Translations under genes and position numbers: made by a program | The notes under the pieces: model-generated | Seen by the model: the letters and a program-made list of their open reading frames with translations, nothing else | Databases searched by the model: none | Told to the model about the DNA's origin: nothing | Source: Halotalea alkalilenta DSM 17697 | GTDB taxonomy: Bacteria > Pseudomonadota > Gammaproteobacteria > Pseudomonadales > Halomonadaceae | DNA length: 64,000 nucleotides | Reading direction: 5' to 3' | Assembly: GCF_000621205.1 (NCBI RefSeq) | Contig: NZ_KK211231.1 | Span: 1-64,000, forward strand | In this document: piece after piece, positions 45,776 to 55,371 of the stretch | Layout: every line of letters begins with the position of its first letter | Numbering within the stretch: position 1 is the stretch's first letter

Positions 45776-46059
45776 GATGACCCAGGCAGACCCAAGCCCC
45801 GGGGCAAACTGCCAAGGCTACGGCAGAGCTGCTCGATCAGGTCTCGTAGAGGCCCGACATGGACGACCAAGAGATCGCGGGGATAAGTATGGATGGGAAA
45901 AGCGGAGCGACGTGAAGACCGCTAGGTACGTGCCATAGGAAGAAAAGGGGTTAAAAGCGAGGACCGAGGCTGGTGCAACCACATGGCCTTTTTGGCCAAT
46001 TTTAGTCAATTTATCTTTTTATGATAAATTCCCTAAAATTGCTCAAACTGGAGGTATTC
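45776..46059. other. Noncoding region between the metal operon and the AAA gene
   Basis: No gene or terminator; the composition shifts to A+T-rich from about 45960. It may hold a junction of two acquired segments. Confidence 0.5.
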
Positions 46060-47238
46060 ATGGATCCAGTCACTAACCCTTACGCCCCTGGCGCTGGCAC
46101 GAGGCCACCAGAGCTGGCTGGCCGCGACGAGATCAGAAGGCGAGTAACCACATGTATTGCAAGGCTGATTAGAGGGAGGTCAGATAAAAGTGTCTTGATG
46201 GTAGGGCTGCGTGGGGTTGGGAAAACCGTGCTGCTGGATCAGATGCGCAAAGACGTTGAAGCGATAGGCGCCAGAACTATCCGCATAGAGGCCCCCGAAG
46301 ATCGCTCCCTACCTGCGATCCTATCGCCACAGCTGCGTGTGGCTCTACTCAGCCTCAGCCGGGTCGAATCAGCTAAAGACTTGGCCAAGCGTGGTCTTCA
46401 GGCCTTGGCTGGATTCGTTTCCGCTATGAAAGTTACATATAAGGACATTCAAGTTGGGATTGATGCGGAGGCCATTCCAGGCTTGGCAGATAATGGTGAT
46501 TTAGAATCTGACTTATCGGATCTTCTCGAAACCTGTGGTCAAGCAGCCAAAAGTGCTGAAACTGCTCTAGTTATTTTCATCGACGAGATGCAATACATAG
46601 AGGAACTACAGTTTGGGGCACTGATTTCTGCGCTGCATCGATGTAACCAGAAAGAGCTACCACTCACCGTCATCGGCGCCGGACTTCCTCAGCTTCTTGC
46701 GCGAGCAGGAAACGCAAAATCATATGCCGAACGGCTTTTTGACTTCCCAATGATTGGCCCGCTAGATTCTGAATCAGCCGGAGTGGCCATCTCGAAGCCT
46801 GCTATTGAAGAGGGGGTCGAGTTTGAGGCCGAAGCTATTGAAAGAATTGTAGAACATACCCACGGGTACCCCTATTTTCTCCAGGAATGGGGAAAGCACG
46901 CTTGGGATGTCGCTGAGGAATCTCCAATAACAGCGAAAGATGTACAGTCTGCGACTGTCACTGCGCTAGCAGCACTAGATGAGAGCTTTTTCCGGGTGAG
47001 ATTTGACCGACTTACGCCTGCAGAAAAACGCTACATGCGAGCAATGGCCGAGCTTGGGCCAGGACCACACCGCTCGGGAGATATAGCCAGCCAATTAAAC
47101 GTTAAGGTTACGTCGCTCGGGCCCACAAGAAATAATCTGATTTCGAAGGGCATGGTATGGAGCCCCAGCCACGGCGACACCGCATTCACAGTACCCTTGT
47201 TCGATGAATTCATGATGCGGATCATGCCCACTGAGTAG
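46060..47238 (+). CDS. AAA+ ATPase of the ORC/Cdc6-like (AAA_16) type
   Basis: This 392-aa protein has a Walker A motif at residues 49-56 (GLRGVGKT), a Walker B (LVIFIDEMQ) near 175 and a likely C-terminal winged-helix part. The N-terminal NPYAPGAGTRPPELAGRDEI is seen in stand-alone AAA_16 proteins of mobile elements. Function unknown; signal transduction, defense and DNA handling are all possible. GGAGG lies 5 nt before the ATG at 46060. An in-frame ATG at 46021 lacks an RBS. Its DNA is clearly more A+T-rich than the surrounding genome, consistent with horizontal transfer. Confidence 0.82.
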   Translation: MDPVTNPYAPGAGTRPPELAGRDEIRRRVTTCIARLIRGRSDKSVLMVGLRGVGKTVLLDQMRKDVEAIGARTIRIEAPEDRSLPAILSPQLRVALLSLSRVESAKDLAKRGLQALAGFVSAMKVTYKDIQVGIDAEAIPGLADNGDLESDLSDLLETCGQAAKSAETALVIFIDEMQYIEELQFGALISALHRCNQKELPLTVIGAGLPQLLARAGNAKSYAERLFDFPMIGPLDSESAGVAISKPAIEEGVEFEAEAIERIVEHTHGYPYFLQEWGKHAWDVAEESPITAKDVQSATVTALAALDESFFRVRFDRLTPAEKRYMRAMAELGPGPHRSGDIASQLNVKVTSLGPTRNNLISKGMVWSPSHGDTAFTVPLFDEFMMRIMPTE

Positions 47239-47302
47239 TGGAATTAATGCTTGCGTTCCACTTGCGGAATTCCATCCAGCCCGCCGCATGAACTGCACCA
47301 CA

Positions 47303-47338
47303 AAGGTCGGACGAAGCAAGTCCGACCTTAGGGATGTT
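47303..47338 (+). terminator. Terminator of the AAA ATPase gene
   Basis: AAGGTCGGAC (47303-47312) pairs perfectly with GTCCGACCTT (47320-47329). The nearest T-run is at 47336-47341, after a short gap. Confidence 0.7.
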
Positions 47339-47524
47339 TTTCATGGCGACAGACGGTGAAGACTTCAAGATTGAAGCCGCGAAGAAACATTTATCGACTC
47401 GCATGGAACGCAGTCGTTTGCGGCACAGTTCCCCAAGACCTTTATATCGTCCCACCCCACTCCTTTTGTTGCTATGTTGTAAGCTCGGCTGCCGCCAGAG
47501 CAGCCTCCTGCCATAGGGACAATC

Positions 47525-47824
47525 ATGATAACTAGAATACTGACAGTGCTCTTCGCAGCGCTCCTCTCCTTGAGCGCGCTTGCCGCACTTCCCACCGCTT
47601 CGCCGATTCAGGACATTGACGCCGTCCCATCATCACTCCCCTTCTCGTTCGTCCAAGAAATCCAGTTCGATGGAGGCTGTCCAGAGATCCAGGAGGCGGA
47701 GGGTGCGCTGCTGGTTGCCCAGTCGTGCTGCAGGATGTGCAGCACAGGAAAGGCGTGCGGCAACAGCTGTATAAGTCGAAACTACACCTGCCACAGACCG
47801 CCCGGTTGTGCCTGTGACAGATAG
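47525..47824 (+). CDS. Secreted cysteine-rich small protein
   Basis: This 99-aa protein has a Sec signal peptide (about 20 residues, ending near LAALPTAS) and a C-terminal cysteine-rich motif: CCRMC, KACGNSC, then TCHRPPGCACD. That Cys/His pattern (C-C-x2-C, C-x3-C, C-H-x-P-P-x-C-x-C) resembles small bacterial metal- or DNA-binding-like exported peptides of unknown function. AGGGA is 9 nt before the ATG. It sits in A+T-richer accessory DNA next to the AAA ATPase. Disulfide or metal binding is probable from the cysteines; the role is unknown. Confidence 0.7.
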   Translation: MITRILTVLFAALLSLSALAALPTASPIQDIDAVPSSLPFSFVQEIQFDGGCPEIQEAEGALLVAQSCCRMCSTGKACGNSCISRNYTCHRPPGCACDR

Positions 47825-47840
47825 GCACGGAATTTCATAA

Positions 47841-47862
47841 GCCCGCCCAGGTGGCGGGTTCT
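47841..47862 (+). terminator. Weak terminator after the cysteine-rich gene
   Basis: CCCGCC pairs with GGCGGG around CAGGT, followed by TTCTT. Confidence 0.55.
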
Positions 47863-48024
47863 TGCTGCCTGCTCACCCAGGTCGAACCCATTCCCGCTGA
47901 AGGTAATGGATCGTGTCCCAGCGCATCCATGTGGTTTTGGGATACTTTCGGCGATTCCAAGACCGCTCTGCAGCGGCATCTCGTTTCGAGAATTGCTGCG
48001 ACTCGTAATTAGCCCTGACACGAC

Positions 48025-48065
48025 AAGGCCTCCGCAGGTTTGGTGACGACACCTGGGGAGGCCTT
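48025..48065. repeat. Imperfect palindrome downstream of the NYN gene
   Basis: AAGGCCTCC (48025-48033) pairs with GGAGGCCTT (48057-48065), and CAGGT with ACCTG inside, with one mismatch. It lies 118 nt past the end of the NYN gene in its direction. No T-run, so not a plain terminator. Confidence 0.6.
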
Positions 48066-48182
48066 GGAAGATGGGGCGCTGCAGTAATAGGAACCGCACC
48101 TACCCCTCAACAAATTGATAAATATATGCATTTGTTGGCATAGTAAAGTTTCGCATACGCTGACGCTACATTCTGGCGCTCG

Positions 48183-48862
48183 CTAGGGCTGCCGTTTCAC
48201 CCTGGGACATGTGGTCCGCAGTCCGTCGATATGCTCATGGAGCCCCTTGGGAATACTCTGCCACATCGGGTCGAGAACAAAATCGATACCTTCTCGCCGA
48301 GCGATCTTGGCAGCCGGGACGAAGTCGGCATCTCCCGCCATTAGGATAATTTGATCGACCTGACATTTTTTTGCGTGAGCGACGTCACATCCACGCCTAT
48401 ACGCATATCCACTCCCTTCTGGCGCGCATCGATCTTCACGTCATCAGGCTGCAGGTCATCGATCGATATCTTTCCTTTCAGCAACTCAATGATTTTATGT
48501 GGTTTTATCGTCCACTTCACATCGGGAGACAAATGGCCTAACCGAAGTGCCAGCTTGCGCTTGCTGAGTAGAGATTCATGGAATTCGTTGCGAAACCGTG
48601 ACTCGTCCGTTCGGGAGAAATCGATGGGCTGCTTACTAATGGGATTGTGCTGCTTGCCTGTGTAGGGAGGACAGTCGTAGACAAAAATCCGGTAAAGCTC
48701 CCGGCGTGGATGGCTCTTGTCACGCCTCTTTTCGCTCAAGTGGCTTACTGACCACCGGAACAGGCATTCTGCCGCCCGCTTGCCGTCGTAGGCGTTATCT
48801 GGCTCGATGCGCCTAAAGCGTTTGATGAAGTACCCGCCATCGACAAGGATTGCTGTCGCCAA
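48183..48862 (-). pseudogene. NYN-domain (LabA-like) protein, broken or frameshifted at an A7 run
   Basis: The gene starts with TTG at 48862 (GGAG 8-9 nt upstream) and encodes a PIN-like NYN domain: AILVDGGYFIKRF at the N terminus and GVDMRIGVDVTSLTQK at residue 150-165. The frame is then lost at an A7 run (about 48364-48370); a -1 shift restores the expected VDQIILMAGDADFVPAAK with the catalytic acidic residues and continues to a stop at 48183. Without the shift, translation ends at 48341 and the domain loses its core strand and two active-site Asp. NYN proteins are RNases or PIN-like nucleases. Programmed -1 slippage (A AAA AAT in codon frame) or decay are both possible. It is the target of a small RNA just upstream. 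Confidence 0.8.
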
Positions 48863-48880
48863 AGCTCATTCTCCAGAAAC

Positions 48881-48945
48881 AAAAACGCCCCAGGGCTCAG
48901 CTCCTCCCTCGATACGTTGGGAAGGCTTACTGCCAGGGGCGTGAT
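48881..48945 (-). ncRNA. Putative 65-nt structured small RNA with own promoter, upstream of the NYN gene
   Basis: On the minus strand, ACGCCCC (48942-48936) pairs with GGGGCGT (48891-48885), and an inner helix AGC..TCCC pairs with GGGA..GCT; the stem is followed by TTTTT (48885-48881). A sigma70 promoter (48952-48980) would start transcription a few bases before the foot of the stem, so the transcript would be just this hairpin, ending 19 nt before the NYN start. It could be an independent RNA or a leader attenuator. This reading is from folding by eye. Confidence 0.6.
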
Positions 48946-48951
48946 GGGTCA

Positions 48952-48980
48952 AGCGTATCGACTGACGCCGCCCACGTCAA
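48952..48980 (-). promoter_or_regulatory. Predicted sigma70 promoter for the small RNA
   Basis: TTGACG (-35; 48980-48975), 17-bp spacer and TACGCT (-10; 48957-48952). The expected start is near 48945, at the base of the hairpin. The spacing is exact for sigma70. Confidence 0.6.
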
Positions 48981-49104
48981 CGATTAGCCACTGGAGTGAT
49001 CGAAAGCACTGGGGCGACCCACTGCCAACCGCGCGATCGAGTCAGTTTTTCTCACCGTCGAAATTGAGATTTGAAAATCAGAGGAGACCCTATGGCCAGG
49101 TATC

Positions 49105-50159
<1,055 letters not shown>

Positions 50160-50169
50160 CTTCGAAAGC

Positions 50170-50517
50170 TCATTGTCGTCGATGCCCTTCCACTGTTGTT
50201 CCTGATTGATCAGAAAGCAGCCGATGCTTCTCTGACTGGAACTCATCTTCAGTCAGTACACCTTTTTCTCGGAGACCGGCCAGCTTTTCCAATTGATCAG
50301 CGCGACTTTTCTCCGGCAGTGCCGCGGAGACCGCCCCCCGACCTGGGATTGGGTGCGTACAGGCCCATACCAGAGCAGCGAACCAACCCAGTAACGTCCA
50401 TCCCCCAAACAGATTGAGCAAGAATATCGCGTTCTGGCTGGCGTGCTTTCTTGCCATCGCTATAAGCGCGGGGACAAAGTAAAACACCAGTGATCCGACC
50501 ATGAATACCACTTCCAT
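50170..50517 (-). CDS. Superinfection-immunity-like membrane protein with SHOCT domain
   Basis: This 115-aa protein has two hydrophobic helices, about residues 6-22 and 35-55; NLFGGWTLLGWFAALVWA resembles the superinfection immunity (Imm_superinfect) family, first seen in T4 Imm. Its C-terminal segment, LEKLAGLREKGVLTEDEFQSEKHRLL, is a SHOCT short helical domain. Phage-type immunity proteins block DNA entry, but many bacterial relatives are uncharacterised. An AGAGGA box precedes the ATG. The gene ends 11 nt from the IS3 end. Confidence 0.75.
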   Translation of the reverse strand: MEVVFMVGSLVFYFVPALIAMARKHASQNAIFLLNLFGGWTLLGWFAALVWACTHPIPGRGAVSAALPEKSRADQLEKLAGLREKGVLTEDEFQSEKHRLLSDQSGTTVEGHRRQ

Positions 50518-51159
50518 CCCCTATCCTCTTGCGGACCATTCGAGCATCCATCGTCTTCCCGGTGCCTGGGACGCCTTATTATAGTCAGGGTAGCGGGAGC
50601 CGGCTGCGGGCGCTACCGGCTATCGCCGGTCATGCGGCGCTGGGGTAGATGAGTCGGAGCTGGGCGCAGCCATCCACTGAGCTCCTGAAACTCCCTCACG
50701 GAAGGTCGACATTACCTGCAAATGCCAGAAGTCTCACGACGACGGAAGAAGTGAATGAGCCGCCATGATGAATGAAACGGACTGCCAGGGCGTCATCGCC
50801 TGCAACGGCAAGTGTTCCTGAGAGCAAGCAATTTTTTCCTCGGAGAAACGAGATTTTTCACGACAATATCTCCTGACAGAGCATTCTAAATTGTGTGTTT
50901 GAATCTCCAGCCATGCATAATTCTTAGGGTAACAGTCACCGACACCAGAGCAAAAATGTTCTGTCGTTTCACCAGGCAGCAGGGAAAACCCCACCTCTAA
51001 GCAGCCGCCATAGAACGCCTCGAGCAGCCTCACATAAAGGCGATGGGATGGCGCGCGTAAACAAACCGTAAAATCGCTCTACTTTCACCCCCTGGTCATT
51101 CTTATCAGCTGCCGTCGGCGCTAAATTGCGCACACGCTTTGCTAACGTGGACACCCGGA
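50518..51159. other. Gene-poor gap before kup
   Basis: About 640 bp. A minus-strand frame (50734-51033, 99 aa) starts with GTG and has two scattered cysteines but no RBS or recognised motif. G+C-rich inverted stretches near 50600-50650 (GCCGGCTGCGGGCGCTACCGGC) are the only structure seen. Confidence 0.4.
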
Positions 51160-53040
51160 ATGACCAGCATTTCTTTCTCCTCAACTAAGAACCGTGCAGG
51201 ATTAGGGCTGATTATCACCACGATCGGGATAGTACTTGGTGATATTGGCACTAGTCCGTTGTATGCACTCAAGGAAGTATTCAGCGGAGGCTACGGCGTC
51301 GGCACCGACAGAGAATCGGTGCTGGGCATCCTTTCGCTTATGTTCTGGTCACTGACTTGGGTCGTAAGCATCAAGTACGTGATGTTCGTGACCCGTGCAG
51401 ACAACCAAGGCGAGGGCGGGGTTCTCGCGTTGATGGCGTTAGCCTGCCGCTACCTGCCCAGCAACTCCCGGCTGCGCAGCACGATGATCGGGCTAGGGTT
51501 ATTTGGTGCCGCGCTACTCTACGGCGACAGCATGATCACTCCTGCAGTGTCGGTTCTCTCTGCGGTGGAAGGGCTGGAGCTCGCCTATCCACGGCTTGGA
51601 GAATGGGTGGTGCCGGTATCGGCGCTGATCCTGCTAGTCCTGTTCTTGCTCCAACCATTCGGTACCGAGCGCATAGGCAAGCTGTTTGGGCCGCTGATCC
51701 TGCTTTGGTTCATCGTCCTGGGGCTGCTGGGGCTGCGTGGCATCTGGCTGGCGCCTGAAGTGGTCCAGGCAATCGATCCACGCTGGGCGCTGAACTTCTT
51801 CGCCGACCATCCCGGCGTGGGACTGGTAATCTTCTCGGCGATCACGCTGGCAATCACCGGGGCCGAGGCACTCTACGCTGATCTAGGCCACTTCAACCGC
51901 GCCGCCATCGTCCGAGCCTGGTTGCTGGTCGCCTTTCCAGCCTTGCTGCTCAACTACTTCGGCCAAGGAGCGTTGCTGTTGGCGGATTCCACAGCGATCC
52001 GCAATCCGTTCTATCTTTTGGTACCGACGTCGCTATTGCCTGCGATGATCCTGCTCGCGGCGCTGGCGTCAATCGTCGCCTCGCAGGCAGTGATTACCGC
52101 CGCATTCTCGCTGACCCAGCAAGCGATCAATTTGGGCTATCTACCGCGCTTACGGCTTCGCCATACCTCGGATACCTCGATCGGCCAGATCTACATACCG
52201 ATGGTCAACTGGGTGGTGATGGCCGGAGTCTTGGCCCTGATCGTGGTCTTCCAAAGCTCGTCCAACCTTGCTGCCGCCTATGGGGTGGCGGTGACGGGCA
52301 CGATGTTGATCACCAGCTTGCTGATGGCCCTCGTGATGACGCGTCATTGGCATTGGCCCTGGTGGTCGGTGGCCCCTCTCGTGCTCGCTTTCCTCGCCGT
52401 CGATACCATGCTGCTCAGTGCCAATCTGATCAAGTTTTTCCATGGCGGGGCAGTGCCGGTAGCGATCGCGCTGCTGGTGTTCCTGCTGATGATGACTTGG
52501 CGGCGCGGCCAGGCAAGGGTAGAAACCTCTTCTGGGCCCAGTGAGTGTACGGTCGAGTCTCTGCTCGGCAGGCTGCGCGACGCGCCGCCGGTGCGAGTCG
52601 ACGGCTGTGCGATCTACCTGACCGCTCCCAATCGCGCGGTTCCCTCGGCGCTGCTGCACAACCTCGAACACAATCATGTCCTCCACCAGCGCGTGATCCT
52701 GCTTACCGTGATCACCGACGAAGTACCACACGTGCCGGACGATGGGCGTTGTGAAACGCACTACCATGGAAAGGGAGTGACTCGCCTTGAGCTGCACTTC
52801 GGCTTCATGGATGCCCCCGATCTGCCGGCGGCGCTGAAGCACTGCGGCCGCTGCGCCGCTGGGCTAAATGCTGGGTCGGTCAGTTGGTTCGTCAGCCGTG
52901 AAGTACCGGTTGGCAAGCCCGAGGGGCTGCATTGGCAGGGACTTTTCGCGCTGATGCAGCGCAATGAGCACAGCCCGATGGGAGCTTTCGGCTTGCCCTC
53001 ACATCGAGTTATCGAGATCGGCGCTCAGGTCGAGCTATGA
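51160..53040 (+). CDS. Kup-family potassium uptake transporter
   Basis: This 626-aa protein is a KUP/HAK/KT potassium-proton symporter with 12 membrane helices, then a cytoplasmic C-terminal domain. The N-terminal signature GIVLGDIGTSPLYALKEVF is diagnostic, followed by TRADNQGEGGVLALMAL and YGDSMITPAVSVLSAVEGLE. Start chosen at the ATG at 51160; an in-frame TTG lies 21 nt upstream. Its last 4 nt overlap a KdpD-like kinase gene, which then overlaps a KdpE-like regulator: a compact potassium uptake and sensing operon. Confidence 0.93.
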   Translation: MTSISFSSTKNRAGLGLIITTIGIVLGDIGTSPLYALKEVFSGGYGVGTDRESVLGILSLMFWSLTWVVSIKYVMFVTRADNQGEGGVLALMALACRYLPSNSRLRSTMIGLGLFGAALLYGDSMITPAVSVLSAVEGLELAYPRLGEWVVPVSALILLVLFLLQPFGTERIGKLFGPLILLWFIVLGLLGLRGIWLAPEVVQAIDPRWALNFFADHPGVGLVIFSAITLAITGAEALYADLGHFNRAAIVRAWLLVAFPALLLNYFGQGALLLADSTAIRNPFYLLVPTSLLPAMILLAALASIVASQAVITAAFSLTQQAINLGYLPRLRLRHTSDTSIGQIYIPMVNWVVMAGVLALIVVFQSSSNLAAAYGVAVTGTMLITSLLMALVMTRHWHWPWWSVAPLVLAFLAVDTMLLSANLIKFFHGGAVPVAIALLVFLLMMTWRRGQARVETSSGPSECTVESLLGRLRDAPPVRVDGCAIYLTAPNRAVPSALLHNLEHNHVLHQRVILLTVITDEVPHVPDDGRCETHYHGKGVTRLELHFGFMDAPDLPAALKHCGRCAAGLNAGSVSWFVSREVPVGKPEGLHWQGLFALMQRNEHSPMGAFGLPSHRVIEIGAQVEL

Positions 53041-54572
53041 AAGAAGAGGTGCCTGTCGTGGACAAGCGCGGCGCTCGTAGGGGGTGGCCGTCCGGACTGG
53101 CGTTCGCGCTAGCGGCGGTGATACTGGCGATCCTGGTGGCGATGCCGATCCAGCGCTATCTCTCCTTCGCTAATCTATCTTTGCTGTTCATGGTCGCAGT
53201 ACTGCTCACCGGCACACGCCATGGAACGGGCTCTGCGGTCATCGCCGCATGTTTCAGTTTGGCGAGCTACAACTACCTCTTCACCGAACCACGGCTGAGC
53301 TTCAAGATGATTCAGCCCGAGCAGCTCTCGACGGTGGCGTTCTTCTTCATCATGGCACTGATCGGTGGTCAGATCGCCGGTCGATTGCGCCGTCAGTACG
53401 AAGCGCTGCACGCCGCCCAACAGCGTACTCGCAGGCTTCTCGATTTCAGTCGCGCGCTGGCGCGGGTCAATGATGGCGAAGAAGCTTCCCGGCTGGGAGT
53501 CGAAAGAATCGCTACGATCCTTGGTGCCGCCACCTGCCTGTACATGCCCCGTGCCGGCATCATCGAGTGTTTTCGTTCGCGACAGGCCAGACCGCCTGCC
53601 AACCTGTACAAGTGCATCACTCGATTGCTCAACGTCGAAAGTGGCAGCGACGAGCGCATCGAGGCGATTGGCTGGCGTTTGTATACGCTAATTCAGGCCG
53701 CACGCCCCATCGGGGTACTCGCGGTGGAGAGCGACGGTCGTCATTACGATTCCATTCATACTTCCATGGCCGATGCGTTGGGCGATGTGCTCGGCATGAC
53801 CCTTTCACGAATCCAGCTGACCGAAGCGCTAGCCGAAGCGCGTCTGGCCGAGGAGAGTGCTCGGCTGCGTGCAGCACTACTGGCCTCAGTCTCCCACGAC
53901 CTGCGGACTCCCTTAGCGTCGATCATCGGGGCCTCCAGCGCTTTACGTGATCTCGATGCCGAGCTCGAGGTCGCCGACAAACGAGAGCTGATCGATGGGG
54001 TGCTCAGCGAAGCGGCGCGACTCGACCGCTACGTGCAAAACCTCCTGGAAATGACCCGACTGGGCCACGGCGGCCTTCGCCTCGAGCGAGATTGGGCCGA
54101 TCCCGACGACCTGCTCTCGGCAGCGCTCGCTCGACTGCAAGCATCGCTCAGCGGGCACCGTCTGGTGCGCGAAACTCCGCTTGAGCTACCACTTCTTTAC
54201 GTCAACTCGGGCTTGATCGAACAAGCGCTGGTAAACGTACTCGAAAACGCGATCAAGTTCTCGCCTGAGCAGGGTGATATCCGAGTTACCACTGAGCTGG
54301 AAGGACAATGGTTGCGCTGGAGAATCGAAGATAGTGGTCCAGGCATCCCTGAAGCCGAGCGCGAGCGGGTATTCGATACGTTCTTCACCGCCTTACAGGG
54401 CGACCGCGGCCCACACGGGAGCGGGCTGGGACTGACGATCTGTCGTGGTATCGTCGAAGCCCACGGCGGCACGACGCGCGCACTCGAAGGAATCGACGGC
54501 CGAGGAACGGCCATCGAACTCGAGTTGCCGATAGGCGCCTCGCCAACAGATGCAAAGGACGAGCATGCATGA
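53037..54572 (+). CDS. Short KdpD-like sensor histidine kinase
   Basis: This 511-aa kinase has the KdpD C-terminal half: four membrane helices of a DUF4118-type unit (about residues 20-120, with LFTEPRLSF), a GAF-like region, then HisKA with His287 (ASVSHDLRTPLASIIG) and a HATPase domain (NVLENAIKFSP, DSGPGIPEAERERVFDTFF, GSGLGLTICRGI). The N-terminal KdpD and universal-stress domains of full-length KdpD (about 900 aa) are missing. It overlaps kup by 4 nt and the KdpE-like gene by 4 nt. Input may be ionic strength or turgor through the transmembrane part. Confidence 0.92.
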   Translation: MKEEVPVVDKRGARRGWPSGLAFALAAVILAILVAMPIQRYLSFANLSLLFMVAVLLTGTRHGTGSAVIAACFSLASYNYLFTEPRLSFKMIQPEQLSTVAFFFIMALIGGQIAGRLRRQYEALHAAQQRTRRLLDFSRALARVNDGEEASRLGVERIATILGAATCLYMPRAGIIECFRSRQARPPANLYKCITRLLNVESGSDERIEAIGWRLYTLIQAARPIGVLAVESDGRHYDSIHTSMADALGDVLGMTLSRIQLTEALAEARLAEESARLRAALLASVSHDLRTPLASIIGASSALRDLDAELEVADKRELIDGVLSEAARLDRYVQNLLEMTRLGHGGLRLERDWADPDDLLSAALARLQASLSGHRLVRETPLELPLLYVNSGLIEQALVNVLENAIKFSPEQGDIRVTTELEGQWLRWRIEDSGPGIPEAERERVFDTFFTALQGDRGPHGSGLGLTICRGIVEAHGGTTRALEGIDGRGTAIELELPIGASPTDAKDEHA

Positions 54573-55267
54573 GCCGAGATCGTCCCCACATATTGGTGAT
54601 TGACGACGAATTCCCGATTCGACGCTTCCTGCGGATCAGCCTGAGTTCGCAGGAATTCGAAGTCACCGAAGCCTCGACCGGCGCAGAAGGGGTCGCCCTC
54701 GCTGGATCTCGCGCCCCGGATCTGATCCTACTCGATCTAGGGCTGCCCGACCTAGACGGCTTCGAGGTGCTGTCGGCACTTCGTCAATGGTCCTCGGTGC
54801 CAGTGGTGGTGATCTCGGCTCGTGCCACTGAAGAGGAGAAAGTGCGCCTGCTCGACGCTGGGGCTAACGACTATGTGACCAAACCGTTCGGCATTCGCGA
54901 ACTGCTCGCTCGGATTCGTGCCAACCTGCGTGAGCGACGCAGTCGCGGCGACGCTCGTGCACCGTTCATCCACGGCAAGCTAAAGATCGACTTCGCCGCT
55001 CATCAGGTCAGCCTCGGTGGCGAGCTGCTGCATCTCACTCCCAAGGAGTACGCAGTGCTCGAGCGGCTCGCCACTGAGCCGGGGCGAATCGTGACTCAGA
55101 CTCAGCTATTGCGCGAAATCTGGGGACCAACTCACGTCAATGACAGCCACTATCTGCGCATTGTAGTTGGCAAGTTGCGTGCCAAGCTCGGTGACGATTC
55201 GACCGTCCCGAAACTGATAGCGACAGAGCCTGGTGTGGGTTATCGCTTCACTTCAGAAGAAAACTAG
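54569..55267 (+). CDS. KdpE-like response regulator
   Basis: This 232-aa OmpR/KdpE-type regulator has a receiver domain with phospho-acceptor Asp56 (LILLDLGLPD), Lys in VTKPFGIRELLARIRA, and a winged helix (VSLGGELLHLTPKEYAVLERL, SHYLRIVVGKLRAKLGDD). It overlaps the kinase gene by ATGA. No kdpFABC is present in the window, so its output is probably kup itself or a distant operon. Confidence 0.93.
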   Translation: MSRDRPHILVIDDEFPIRRFLRISLSSQEFEVTEASTGAEGVALAGSRAPDLILLDLGLPDLDGFEVLSALRQWSSVPVVVISARATEEEKVRLLDAGANDYVTKPFGIRELLARIRANLRERRSRGDARAPFIHGKLKIDFAAHQVSLGGELLHLTPKEYAVLERLATEPGRIVTQTQLLREIWGPTHVNDSHYLRIVVGKLRAKLGDDSTVPKLIATEPGVGYRFTSEEN

Positions 55268-55371
55268 GATTCAGCCGTAACGAACAAAATTCCATGATGA
55301 CGGCGCACAAGCTTCGTGCTCGTTCCCATGTCGGCTGAACCGATTGCTTAATCGACCCATTCCCGATCTCT

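Noticed and set aside
48025..48065. Palindrome as terminator of the NYN gene
   Set aside because: It has no T-tract on either side and lies 118 nt after the stop; listed as a repeat only.
50734..51033. 99-aa minus-strand frame in the gap before kup
   Set aside because: GTG start without an RBS, no motif; kept only as a note in the gap entry.
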